From contig JACZRS010000010.1 of the NCBI GenBank assembly GCA_022574595.1, positions 89,954-153,953 on the forward strand: a stretch of DNA of 64,000 nucleotides, written 5' to 3'. The notes beneath the pieces were generated by a model that was not told the origin of the DNA, made no database searches, and saw only the letters and a program-made list of their open reading frames with translations. Of this stretch, positions 7,873-15,868 are shown piece after piece. Numbering within the stretch: the first letter of the stretch is position 1; each line of letters starts with the position of its first letter. The stretch comes from Planctomycetota bacterium. Lineage in GTDB: Bacteria > Planctomycetota > Phycisphaerae > Phycisphaerales > SM1A02. Both the position numbers and the translations under genes were made by a program.

Positions 7873-9165
7873 ATGTTAAGAACATTTGTACCTATTGGTC
7901 TCATGACCTGCTGCTTGTATTCAAGCGATACATTTGGACAAACGCCTGATGCAGATCGCTCCAATCAAACAAATCCTATTTCACTTGCTGATTCTCTTGT
8001 TCCGCTGATCGATCATTTTAATAGTGGTAAAGGCAAATCACGTTTTGTCGCACTCTTATCTTCAACATGCCCAGCCTGTGTATTTGGTGCAAAGGCAATC
8101 AAGGCATCTGTCTTAGACGCTTATCCCGATGCGGACATACAAGTCAGTATCGTATGGATCGATATGTTGCCCCGCGACAATGAACAAGCTGCAATCAAAT
8201 CATCATTCATCTTTGACGATTCGAGAGTGCAACAGTTCTATGATCCGAATCGCAAGTCTGGTTACGCCATAGGCAAGGATTTGCTCAACGAAAATGTCGG
8301 TCCGGCATGGGATATCTATCTGTACTACAAAGCTGAGGCCGAATGGAAAAGCAAGCCTCCTAAGCCGATTGATTGGATGCACCAACTGGGTGGCGGACGG
8401 CGTGCAGATGCTTCGCGATTTACACCTGGGCAAGCCTTGGTTAAAGCGCTAAGCAATGCTACGGCAAAGATTCTGAAGGTAACTCCTGTCGAAACAGTAA
8501 TAGCAGTTGAATCACAGGAAGGTGAATTGCCCAATGAAGGAAGCAACATCAATGGCCGCGTTTTTAGAATCAAAGGAATGGGTTGCCAGAAATGCGCCAA
8601 CTTAATTGGGAGTACTCTTTCCAAACTTAAAGGTGTTACAGAAGCTGGGGCGAGTTTTGAGCAGGGTCTGGCCTGGGTTGGGTTTGGCGAAAACAATACT
8701 ATTGATGACATTAAACTAATTAAAGCTATCACCGATATTGGCTTTGAAGCAAGTGTTGTTGAAAACGCCATTATTCGGACAGGGGAATCGTCAAAGGCCA
8801 ATGCCAGAAAGCGCGAGACTAATATGACGCAGGTTAGTAAAGACAATCAAGCTAACCTTCAGCTACTTGTATTTCCTGGCTGTCCCAATAGTCCAGAACT
8901 GCATACAAGGTTAACCAAAGCACTTGCCGACCTTGGAGTTAAACTCGAAATAAAACTAATCGATTTACAACAGCTGGACAAGGCTGATCTGCGATTGCGT
9001 TATGGTGCGCCCACAATCCTGATCAATGGGCTTGATTTGATGGGTGATGATCCTGCTGCTCAGGGTGCTTTGCAATGCCGAATATATCCCGATGGAGACC
9101 TTCCCAGTGTGGCGGATCTCGTCAAACAGCTGCAGATACATACCAAATTGCCGCGGGAAAACTGA
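7873..9165 (+). CDS. Exported thioredoxin-like / HMA / thioredoxin-like protein
   Basis: This 430-residue protein starts at 7873, where AGGAG lies seven bases upstream and a signal-like segment begins (MLRTFVPIGLMTCCLYSS). Residues about 45-200 form a thioredoxin-fold region with the pair in STCPACVFGAK. Residues about 235-300 are an HMA domain with GMGCQKCANLIG. Residues about 325-425 form a second thioredoxin-like region opening with LLVFPGCPNSPEL and later YGAPTILING. The HMA domain between two redox-type domains suggests coupled thiol redox and metal transfer outside the cytoplasm. It is the last gene of the CsoR-controlled cassette. The exact reaction is unknown, and whether the second domain is redox active is doubtful because it has only one cysteine at the motif. 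Confidence 0.72.
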   Translation: MLRTFVPIGLMTCCLYSSDTFGQTPDADRSNQTNPISLADSLVPLIDHFNSGKGKSRFVALLSSTCPACVFGAKAIKASVLDAYPDADIQVSIVWIDMLPRDNEQAAIKSSFIFDDSRVQQFYDPNRKSGYAIGKDLLNENVGPAWDIYLYYKAEAEWKSKPPKPIDWMHQLGGGRRADASRFTPGQALVKALSNATAKILKVTPVETVIAVESQEGELPNEGSNINGRVFRIKGMGCQKCANLIGSTLSKLKGVTEAGASFEQGLAWVGFGENNTIDDIKLIKAITDIGFEASVVENAIIRTGESSKANARKRETNMTQVSKDNQANLQLLVFPGCPNSPELHTRLTKALADLGVKLEIKLIDLQQLDKADLRLRYGAPTILINGLDLMGDDPAAQGALQCRIYPDGDLPSVADLVKQLQIHTKLPREN

Positions 9166-9277
9166 CTTATTACAGCCTTGGATTGGCGTTTGGCCGACCT
9201 TCTCCTATACACTTAGTACTTCGCTCAAGGCTATCTATTTTGGATGCGTCTTCGTAGCGTAGCTTTTAGGGCGGAGC

Positions 9278-11938
9278 ATGATCCAGCAAGGCGATCAATC
9301 TCAACCTATTACTGGCGAAACAGTTGTCACAACATTGTTGCTGACTGACCTTGTTGATTCGACCAAACTCGTTGAACAGTTAGGCGACGCCAAGGCTGCG
9401 GAGATTTTCGTTCGTAATGATCGAGTAGCACGCGATCTACTTAAACAATATAACGGCAAAGAAATCGACAAGACGGACGGCTTCTTATTTCTATTCGTTC
9501 GCCCAATTGACGCGGTTCTTTATTCAATTGCATATCACCATGCGCTTAAGGGCTTATCCGAGCAAACAAGCATTAAACTTTCAGCCAGAGCGGGGATTCA
9601 TTTGGGTGAGGTAATTTTACACCGCAACAGCCCCGATGATGTTTCCCGAGGTGCTAAGCCGATTGAGGTTGAAGGGATCGCTAAACCTTTAGCTGCGCGC
9701 ATCATGTCACTTGCACAAGGTGGACAAACATTAATCACCCAGGCTGCATTTGATCTGGCCAGGCGTGGTGTTGTTGGTAGTGATGCAGCTCCAGAAGGCA
9801 CTGCATGGGTGGCTCACGGTCTATACATGTTAAAAGGTGTTGATGAACCAGTAGAAATATTTGAAGCCGGCGTGAAAGGTGTGGCACCACTAAGCGCACC
9901 GCCAGATACTGAAAAAGCTAAAAGATCAGTCGCTGCTGGAGATGAAGAAACACTAGGTTGGAGGCCGGCAATGGGATTGGATATCCCTCACAGAACAGGT
10001 TGGAGACTGGAACGTAAAATTGGCGAGGGAGGATTTGGAGAAGTTTGGCTGGCAGTTCATAAGCGAACTAAGAATCGCAGAGTATTTAAGTTCTGCTTTG
10101 ATGCGGATCGTCTTCGCTCATTAAAGAGAGAGTTGACGCTCTTTCGACTGTTGCGCGATGCTCTGGGTGATCGCAAAGACATTGCGCGGCTATATGAGGT
10201 TCAACTTGAAGAGCCGCCATTCTTTTTGGAAAGTGAATTCACTCCTAGTGGAAGCTTGATAGATTGGGCTGAGTCGCAAGGCGGAATCAATAATGTCCCA
10301 ATTGAGACGCGTTTGGATATGGTAGCCCGAACCGCCAGAGCGGTAGCTGCTGCCCATTCAGTTGGAATCCTTCACAAAGACATAAAGCCCGGTAACATAC
10401 TTGTGTACGAAGATGAGAGCGGCCAACCGCGACCACGCCTGGCGGATTTCGGTATTGGAACATTGACAGATCGGGATCAATTGACCGGTCGCAACATTAC
10501 CATGGCCGGGTTTACTTCCGATCTGGGTTCGGATGATTCTTCTCTGGCGACAACACGCATGTACTCACCGCCGGAGCTGTTAGCAGGTAGACCGTTTACC
10601 GTGCTAGGGGATATCTACGCGGTGGGCGTTTTTATGTATCAGATGGTGGTGGGGGATCTCGATAGGCCGTTGGCACAGGGTTGGGAGAGAGATGTCGCTG
10701 ATAGTTGTCTGCGCGATGATATTGCTGTTTGTGTTGAGGGTGATGAAGAGCAGCGCATGGGAAGTGCGCAGGGATTGGCCAAGCGGCTTGAAACATTGCC
10801 TCAACGCCGACGCGCCGCCTGGCGCAAGCGCCTCTCTCGCATTGGTGCTGTGTCAGCTGTCGTACTAGCGGTTCTCCTGGTGATTACGGGATGGCTTTTA
10901 CTCCATGAGCGCGACCTCCGTAGGCAGATCACGGCTCAATATCAAAGAGCCGAAGTTAAGTTAGCTGACAAATTGTGGCTTGATGGCGACTTTGAAAGCG
11001 CCGAGGTGCACTATCGGGTGGCGCTCAAGTACTACCGTCAGCAATTAGGCGATGAATCGCTGGAAGTGGCCGAAATCTTGAACAGCCTAGGGGCATGCCT
11101 GAGGCCTAGGGCAATGTTCACCGAGGCTGAGCAGAGTTACCGCCTGGCGCTCAACATTCGGCGTCGGCTGGCGATCGGCGAGAACGAGGTTTTGATTGCC
11201 CAGAGTCTTAACAGTCTGGCGTTATGTTATCTGGATCAGGATAGGTATGCTAATGCTGAACCGCTTTTGCATGAATGTTTGGAATTGATGCAAAGGCTCG
11301 GTCTTGACGACGTTCAACCCTTCTACTATGCCCGAATCCTGGACAAGCTGGCTATGTGCCTGGCGGAACGGAAAGAGTTCGTAAGAGCCGAGCGACAATT
11401 CCTTGAGTCCCTGGCGCTGAAGGAGGCGGAGTTCGGTAACGAGCATTCATCGGTTGCCAAGACCCGCCACGCTCTCGCCCAGTTGATGTTCGACCAAGGT
11501 GATTTCGAGCAGGCGGAAGGATGGTGCCACGAGGCCCTTGAACTGCAAGTAACGTTGCTCCGCGAGCAGCACCCGGACATTGCCGACTCCTTGCATTTGC
11601 TCGGTGAGATTCACATAAAGCTCAGTGAGTTTGGAGAGGCCGAGATCCAACTGCGCAAGGCCCTTGCCATCCGGGAGAATGAATCTCCTCCGGTTCTGTC
11701 ACGAATCGCCGAGACACAAAGCGCTCTGGGGGGGTGTCTAGTAGATTTGGGCCGTTATGAACAGGCGGAGCCGCTGCTTATCGACAGCTTGCCAATCCTG
11801 CGCGATCGCTGGGGGCAACAAAACCAGCGAACACAGGCAGTGGTTGCCAGTCTTATTGAACTATATCATGCCTGGGGCAAGCCCCAGCGTGCCGAACCGT
11901 ATCGTGCGATGCAGCAGCAAGGAGCCGGATCACCCTGA
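9278..11938 (+). CDS. Class III cyclase-like / Ser-Thr kinase / TPR fusion
   Basis: This 886-residue signalling protein joins three parts. Residues about 14-175 resemble a class III nucleotide cyclase catalytic domain (LLTDLVDSTKLVEQLGD, then KEIDKTDGFLFLF, with both metal-binding aspartates plausible). Residues about 245-510 are a Hanks-type kinase: glycine loop GEGGFGEVW, putative lysine in VFKFCF, catalytic loop HKDIKPGN and LADFGIG. One transmembrane helix follows at about 528-548 (AVSAVVLAVLLVITGWLLL). The remainder is a run of tetratricopeptide repeats. Cyclase and kinase are predicted cytoplasmic and the TPRs on the other side of the membrane. Cyclase activity is uncertain because transition-state residues were not assigned. 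It stands alone, so its substrates are unknown. Confidence 0.85.
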   Translation: MIQQGDQSQPITGETVVTTLLLTDLVDSTKLVEQLGDAKAAEIFVRNDRVARDLLKQYNGKEIDKTDGFLFLFVRPIDAVLYSIAYHHALKGLSEQTSIKLSARAGIHLGEVILHRNSPDDVSRGAKPIEVEGIAKPLAARIMSLAQGGQTLITQAAFDLARRGVVGSDAAPEGTAWVAHGLYMLKGVDEPVEIFEAGVKGVAPLSAPPDTEKAKRSVAAGDEETLGWRPAMGLDIPHRTGWRLERKIGEGGFGEVWLAVHKRTKNRRVFKFCFDADRLRSLKRELTLFRLLRDALGDRKDIARLYEVQLEEPPFFLESEFTPSGSLIDWAESQGGINNVPIETRLDMVARTARAVAAAHSVGILHKDIKPGNILVYEDESGQPRPRLADFGIGTLTDRDQLTGRNITMAGFTSDLGSDDSSLATTRMYSPPELLAGRPFTVLGDIYAVGVFMYQMVVGDLDRPLAQGWERDVADSCLRDDIAVCVEGDEEQRMGSAQGLAKRLETLPQRRRAAWRKRLSRIGAVSAVVLAVLLVITGWLLLHERDLRRQITAQYQRAEVKLADKLWLDGDFESAEVHYRVALKYYRQQLGDESLEVAEILNSLGACLRPRAMFTEAEQSYRLALNIRRRLAIGENEVLIAQSLNSLALCYLDQDRYANAEPLLHECLELMQRLGLDDVQPFYYARILDKLAMCLAERKEFVRAERQFLESLALKEAEFGNEHSSVAKTRHALAQLMFDQGDFEQAEGWCHEALELQVTLLREQHPDIADSLHLLGEIHIKLSEFGEAEIQLRKALAIRENESPPVLSRIAETQSALGGCLVDLGRYEQAEPLLIDSLPILRDRWGQQNQRTQAVVASLIELYHAWGKPQRAEPYRAMQQQGAGSP

Positions 11939-12013
11939 CGATTCTGGTCCGCTACAAGCCAGCGCGTTCGTACCGCACTCACGGACGTGAGCTTGCCGGT
12001 CACAACAACGGGT

Positions 12014-12745
12014 CTAGCGCCGGCGGCGCTTCCGATTCCCAAGCACTGCCAATCCCAGCAGACAAATCGTACCTGGTGCAGGAATGTCCGAAAACTCCAC
12101 TCCGCGGAGGGAGATTCGATAATCACCGACAAACAGCTCGCCATCGCCGGACCATCCATCGATCGCGCCCAAGCCGCCAAAGCCGTCCGGTCCGGATATT
12201 TCGGTCCGCGTATCCAGGTCAAAGATATTGAGTCCAGCACTTTGCGGCACGTTATTAAAGCGTGTGATGGCTAAGTAGTAGAGACCTGGTGTGACCACAC
12301 CTGCATGCCCGTCATCTGTTATGGGCGTGAGTAACGACTGTAATGACCCGGTGTTAGGATGATCATTGTTTCCGACTATCCCAAAGGCATCGTCTGCCAT
12401 GACGCCAGGTTGAAAAAGCCAAAGCATCGTGTCGAATGTGGCGAACGCGTTGCCGAGTTCTCCATCCATTTCATCGGTGGTAGCTCTAAACATCGCTGGA
12501 TCGACAATATTGATTATGAACATATCCTCAAAATCTATAAGTTCACCAGAGCTGATGGTACCTCCAAGGTTTCCGTTGATGAATGAAAGCGTGCCCATGC
12601 CCATGGTGGGTTGGGCAAAGGCGGGGAGATTGCCCGCATCCATCATTTCCTCCCACTTCGGTCCGGCGGGGGGATGGGCCAAGGCAACAGTTGAGCCAAT
12701 GGCCATCGTTACAATGACGACAAATAGCGTTCGAACTCTCTTCAT
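12014..12745 (-). CDS. PEP-CTERM-type secreted protein
   Basis: This secreted protein of about 243 residues has an N-terminal signal peptide (MKRVRTLFVVIVTMAIGSTV, ending ALA) and a C-terminal sorting-type tripartite tail: PAPG, a short hydrophobic stretch (TICLLGLAVLG), then NRKRRRR. This matches PEP-CTERM-like anchors processed by exosortase systems. The start at 12745 is preferred over 12760 because GAGGAG lies seven bases upstream of it. The middle (HPPAGPKWEEM to the pre-peptidase-like GLYYLAITRFNN) has no recognised catalytic motif. No exosortase is in the window. Surface exposure is the only safe inference. Confidence 0.75.
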   Translation of the reverse strand: MKRVRTLFVVIVTMAIGSTVALAHPPAGPKWEEMMDAGNLPAFAQPTMGMGTLSFINGNLGGTISSGELIDFEDMFIINIVDPAMFRATTDEMDGELGNAFATFDTMLWLFQPGVMADDAFGIVGNNDHPNTGSLQSLLTPITDDGHAGVVTPGLYYLAITRFNNVPQSAGLNIFDLDTRTEISGPDGFGGLGAIDGWSGDGELFVGDYRISLRGVEFSDIPAPGTICLLGLAVLGNRKRRRR

Positions 12746-13059
12746 GATACTTCTCCTCACATCCAGACCTAGGCTGGCCCACAGGCCGATTTAACCCAGA
12801 ATCCTTCTCGTGAAGCTAACAGCTTTGGGGAGTAGAGTAAAGAAAAATAAAACGATTTGGATTGCATTTCCCTAGTTATCTTGCCCAATCTCACTCAGTA
12901 TGCCTATTTAGGCCGATATTGGTGGGATCAACAGGTAGATTTTTTTGCCTATTGCTAGGAACGAGTCTTTGGTAGCGTCTTGCGGTATGCTTCCAGCCAC
13001 CTCGCCGGTTTGAGAGATTCGTCCTCTCAACGGTAGCTGAGACGAACAAGGACAAAGCG
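12746..13059. other. Divergent intergenic region
   Basis: This AT-leaning gap lies between the PEP-CTERM gene (leftward) and the metallo-hydrolase gene (rightward). It must contain both promoters, but no convincing consensus element or RNA structure was found. Confidence 0.3.
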
Positions 13060-13800
13060 ATGCAGGTGCTAATTCTCGGTGTTGGTGACGCCTTTACCAA
13101 ACGGCATTTCAATACCAGCGCACTAATTGAGCATGGCGAGCGGTATTTACTCCTTGATTGCCCTACACCTATTAACCGTGTACTTCATGATGTAACTTCA
13201 ATTAATGACTGGACAGTCGGGCTTGAATCAATTGATGACATTATCATTACACATTTGCACGGCGATCATTGCAGCGGGCTTGAGGCATTTGGATTTTGGC
13301 GTTACTTCTATTCTAAGAGTAACAATAAATCTTCATTACCTTGCATACACACAAGTAAGTTAGCAGCTGATCGACTTTGGGAGCGATTTGCGCCTGCGAT
13401 GGATCGTGCCAATTCCGATAGTCCAGCTACTCTAAGTGATTATTATGATCTAAAGATACTAACGCCTGGTGCAGAATCTCAAGTATGTGGTTTAAGTATT
13501 AAATGTCGTTTCACCGGTCACCCGATTCCGACTGTTGGTTTACTAATTAGCGATGGCTCGGCAACTCTGGGGTGGTCTAGCGACACCCCTTACGATGAAG
13601 AACATATAAAGTGGCTTAGCGCAGCGGATGTAATTGTGCATGAATCGGGTCCAGCTCCATCTCATACACCGATCGAGGATCTAAATGCGCTTCCCGATGA
13701 ACTGCGCGCAAAGATGAGATTGATCCACCTGGCGGACGACTTTGATTATTCATCCACGGATATTAAGCCTTTGCAAGAAGGTGAAGTGATCGAATTTTGA
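13060..13800 (+). CDS. MBL-fold metallo-hydrolase (RNase Z-like)
   Basis: This 246-residue metallo-beta-lactamase-fold hydrolase has the metal-binding motif THLHGDHCSGLE, a later histidine in the CRFTGHPIPTVG segment, a bridging-aspartate candidate in LGWSSDTPYD, and a final histidine in LIHLADDFD. The layout (N-terminal LGVGDAFT and ERYLLLDC strand pair) is that of the tRNase Z / arylsulfatase-like branch. The flexible arm of true RNase Z was not seen, so a small-molecule ester or phosphodiester hydrolase is equally possible. No signal peptide is apparent. It converges with the DUF2784 gene 20 bases downstream and has no obvious operon partners. Confidence 0.8.
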   Translation: MQVLILGVGDAFTKRHFNTSALIEHGERYLLLDCPTPINRVLHDVTSINDWTVGLESIDDIIITHLHGDHCSGLEAFGFWRYFYSKSNNKSSLPCIHTSKLAADRLWERFAPAMDRANSDSPATLSDYYDLKILTPGAESQVCGLSIKCRFTGHPIPTVGLLISDGSATLGWSSDTPYDEEHIKWLSAADVIVHESGPAPSHTPIEDLNALPDELRAKMRLIHLADDFDYSSTDIKPLQEGEVIEF

Positions 13801-13820
13801 AGATTGTAACAACAGCTCCA

Positions 13821-14234
13821 TTATGTTGATTGGGAATTGCTGTTTCGACTCCAAACTGGAGGCACGAAGATAAACGTAGTGATAACCAGGGCTGCGAAGA
13901 GTACATAAATTACGGTAAAGACCCAAGGATTAAATTCATAAAAGATAACATCCCTGAGCAATCTTCCAACGAAAGAAATGTCTTCTTGAGATACTTGACC
14001 AGCATGTCTTCGAAGTGCATTCTCCCAAACGGTGAGTGGGCACGCTATGCCAAAGACTGTTTCAGATGCAACTGCAATTATTGCTAATACATGTACAGCC
14101 CGAAATTTCAGATTTCGTATCCATTGCCATTTCTTAACTGCACCGATCACTATTGCGATTTCACCACCAATAATAAACGTTATGAACATTATGTGAATGA
14201 AAACCAACAGATCAGCGAGTAAGCCGTACAGCAT
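13821..14234 (-). CDS. DUF2784-type membrane protein
   Basis: This 137-residue integral membrane protein is predicted to have three to four helices (about 4-28, 44-66 and 108-130). Features such as LLADLLVFIHIMFI at the start, NLKFRAVHVLAIIAV, then GIACPLTVWENALRR and FVGRLLRDVIFYEFNPWVFTV match the DUF2784 family. Its function is unknown. It ends facing the MBL hydrolase gene and lies downstream of a non-coding stretch rich in hairpins. Confidence 0.75.
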   Translation of the reverse strand: MLYGLLADLLVFIHIMFITFIIGGEIAIVIGAVKKWQWIRNLKFRAVHVLAIIAVASETVFGIACPLTVWENALRRHAGQVSQEDISFVGRLLRDVIFYEFNPWVFTVIYVLFAALVITTFIFVPPVWSRNSNSQST

Positions 14235-14311
14235 GATCGACCCTTATCTTCATAGGATCATAACTCTATCGGCACAGTAAGGCAGACGTTGATAGCAGCA
14301 CAAAAACGATC

Positions 14312-14347
14312 GAACCCCCTGTATTGCGGCAGGCGATAAGGGGGTTC
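14312..14347. repeat. 9-bp perfect inverted repeat
   Basis: GAACCCCCT at 14312-14320 and its perfect complement AGGGGGTTC at 14339-14347 are separated by 18 bases. No T-run follows on either strand, so it is not a standard terminator. It sits upstream of the DUF2784 gene and of the possible small peptide gene, where it could be an operator or an RNA hairpin. Confidence 0.5.
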
Positions 14348-14402
14348 AAGATCGAACCTTCGGATATGGCAATTACCATATACAAAGGTAAGGAGGATAA
14401 AG

Positions 14403-14576
14403 ATGAATCTCAAAAAGATCATCTATCGACTATTAATTGCAATTTTACTAAACTTGGCAGGAAAATCAATACAAATTATTCATAAAATAGCAAAAAAAGG
14501 CCTAATATGTAAAGATAGAGACGGTTCTAAACCGCCTCTACCGGAGTTGAAGGCGAACAGCGCCGCTCCAACATAA
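14403..14576 (+). CDS. Possible 57-residue small peptide
   Basis: A 57-codon frame starts at the ATG at 14403 with a near-perfect ribosome site (AAGGAGG ending six bases upstream). The product begins MNLKKIIYRLLIAILLNLAG, a short basic-hydrophobic helix like a signal or membrane peptide, followed by a polar tail ending SAAPT. It resembles no family I know. The last third of the frame overlaps hairpin-forming DNA (TAGAGACGGTT near 14515 with AACCGCCTCTA), which may be a dispersed repeat. The strong ribosome site favours translation; the repeat overlap weakens the case. Confidence 0.4.
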   Translation: MNLKKIIYRLLIAILLNLAGKSIQIIHKIAKKGLICKDRDGSKPPLPELKANSAAPT

Positions 14577-14595
14577 ATGGGTGGTTGCCGTGTTT

Positions 14596-14633
14596 ATGTT
14601 GCGTATTTATGTGGAAAAGCCCATACGCAACAT
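14596..14633. repeat. 11-bp perfect inverted repeat
   Basis: ATGTTGCGTAT at 14596-14606 pairs perfectly with ATACGCAACAT at 14623-14633 across a 16-base loop. It follows the stop of the possible small peptide by 20 bases, so it may act as a transcript-end hairpin even though no T-tract follows. Nothing else was recognised in the rest of the 14235-14731 gap. Confidence 0.5.
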
Positions 14634-14731
14634 TCTATATGAGGATAGAAATAGCCATCTAAATACACTGAATGTGAGAAAAGGTAATTTCGGCAACATT
14701 ACAAGCTAGTTAGATGTAACTTACGCTCAAC

Positions 14732-15868
14732 CTAGTAGCGCTTTAGTAAGAAGTAGAACAATTGGCCATTTGATTTGAGGTTGCCCGCGATATCCCCAGC
14801 CTGTTTGCCAACGCCCATATAGATGTCGGCACGGCCTGGCCCCTTGATGGCACCACCAGTATCTTGATTCAGCATCAAACGCACATAACGAGAAGGCTCG
14901 CCCCTTGCATTCTCAATACTAGTGTCAACCAGAAATATCCCAGCTTGTGGAAACACACTATTGTCCATGGCCAGTGAAGCATGCGGGGTAAGTGCGACTC
15001 CAATTGAACCCTTTGGCCAATCGCTGTCACGACTTTCTTTAAAAAAAACATACCGATCATTTTCAAGCATTTTCTCCAGGACTAACTTAGGTGAGCGACC
15101 GTAGATTTCCCTTATCTTCTGCATGCTCATTTCATCAGGTTTGGAAAGTCCAGCTGAGATTAACAATTTGCCTAAGCTCGTGTATTGATGTTTGTTTGTA
15201 GTGGTGTAGCTGATGAACAAATTTGAGCCATCTTCCAAGAGCAGCTTTGCAGAACCATTTACCTGAATTAGATATACGCTTAGCGGATCTTCTAACCAGG
15301 CAATTTCGTAACCATCTAATAGTTTGCTGGACTCTATTTCGTATCGAGTTGGCGACTGCGAGTCTCTATATTCATAGAAATTTTCTGGTAAAGAGTAAAG
15401 TGGATAGTTGAATTGTTCACTTTGAGTTGAGCTGGCTAAGTATTGTGGCGCGAAGTAACCAGTAAATAAGACAGTGCCTCGCCCATCATTGCCTACTGAT
15501 TGGTAAATATTAAATTGCAACATGATGCTAGTTGCAAATTCTTTGGCATCGGTTGATTGCAAAAGTGTGTTGCGGAATGTGACCAGGCTTTGCCTTGCTT
15601 GCTGATGTGTTAATAAGGCAAAGGGCGGATTATATTTAAACGTGTTTGTTGAAGTTTCAAACCATACCAGGCTTTGGTCAATTGATCTAAGCAGACCTTG
15701 GCTTTTGTTTCTAAACGCCTCTTCTAAATATGGTCGTTGCGAAGCGTCAGTAATTAGTGTCAGGTTTTGTATATGCAAGGATTCCTGGCAGCCACAAATA
15801 CCAGCAAGTATCATTACAAGCAGAAGTCTTAAGCTACTGATTAATATGTTAATTTGCTTGGTACGCAA
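14732..15868 (-). CDS. mltA: Membrane-bound lytic murein transglycosylase A, lipoprotein
   Basis: MltA cleaves peptidoglycan glycan strands with formation of 1,6-anhydromuramic acid. This 378-residue product has a lipoprotein signal (LLLVMILAGICGC), then the MltA core beginning around VLFTGYFAPQY, and a C-terminal 3D domain. The 3D domain shows the aspartates in FLVDTS, LNQDTGGAIKGPGRADIYMG and AGDIAG, as expected for a double-psi barrel with conserved acidic residues. It is the second gene after the amidohydrolase, with a 20-base overlap, so the two are probably co-transcribed. Its presence implies a peptidoglycan wall, in line with current views of planctomycetes. Confidence 0.88.
   Translation of the reverse strand: MRTKQINILISSLRLLLVMILAGICGCQESLHIQNLTLITDASQRPYLEEAFRNKSQGLLRSIDQSLVWFETSTNTFKYNPPFALLTHQQARQSLVTFRNTLLQSTDAKEFATSIMLQFNIYQSVGNDGRGTVLFTGYFAPQYLASSTQSEQFNYPLYSLPENFYEYRDSQSPTRYEIESSKLLDGYEIAWLEDPLSVYLIQVNGSAKLLLEDGSNLFISYTTTNKHQYTSLGKLLISAGLSKPDEMSMQKIREIYGRSPKLVLEKMLENDRYVFFKESRDSDWPKGSIGVALTPHASLAMDNSVFPQAGIFLVDTSIENARGEPSRYVRLMLNQDTGGAIKGPGRADIYMGVGKQAGDIAGNLKSNGQLFYFLLKRY

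Noticed and set aside
14335..14360. tRNA T-arm-like GGTTC...GAACC sequence
   Set aside because: No acceptor stem, D-arm or anticodon arm could be built around it.
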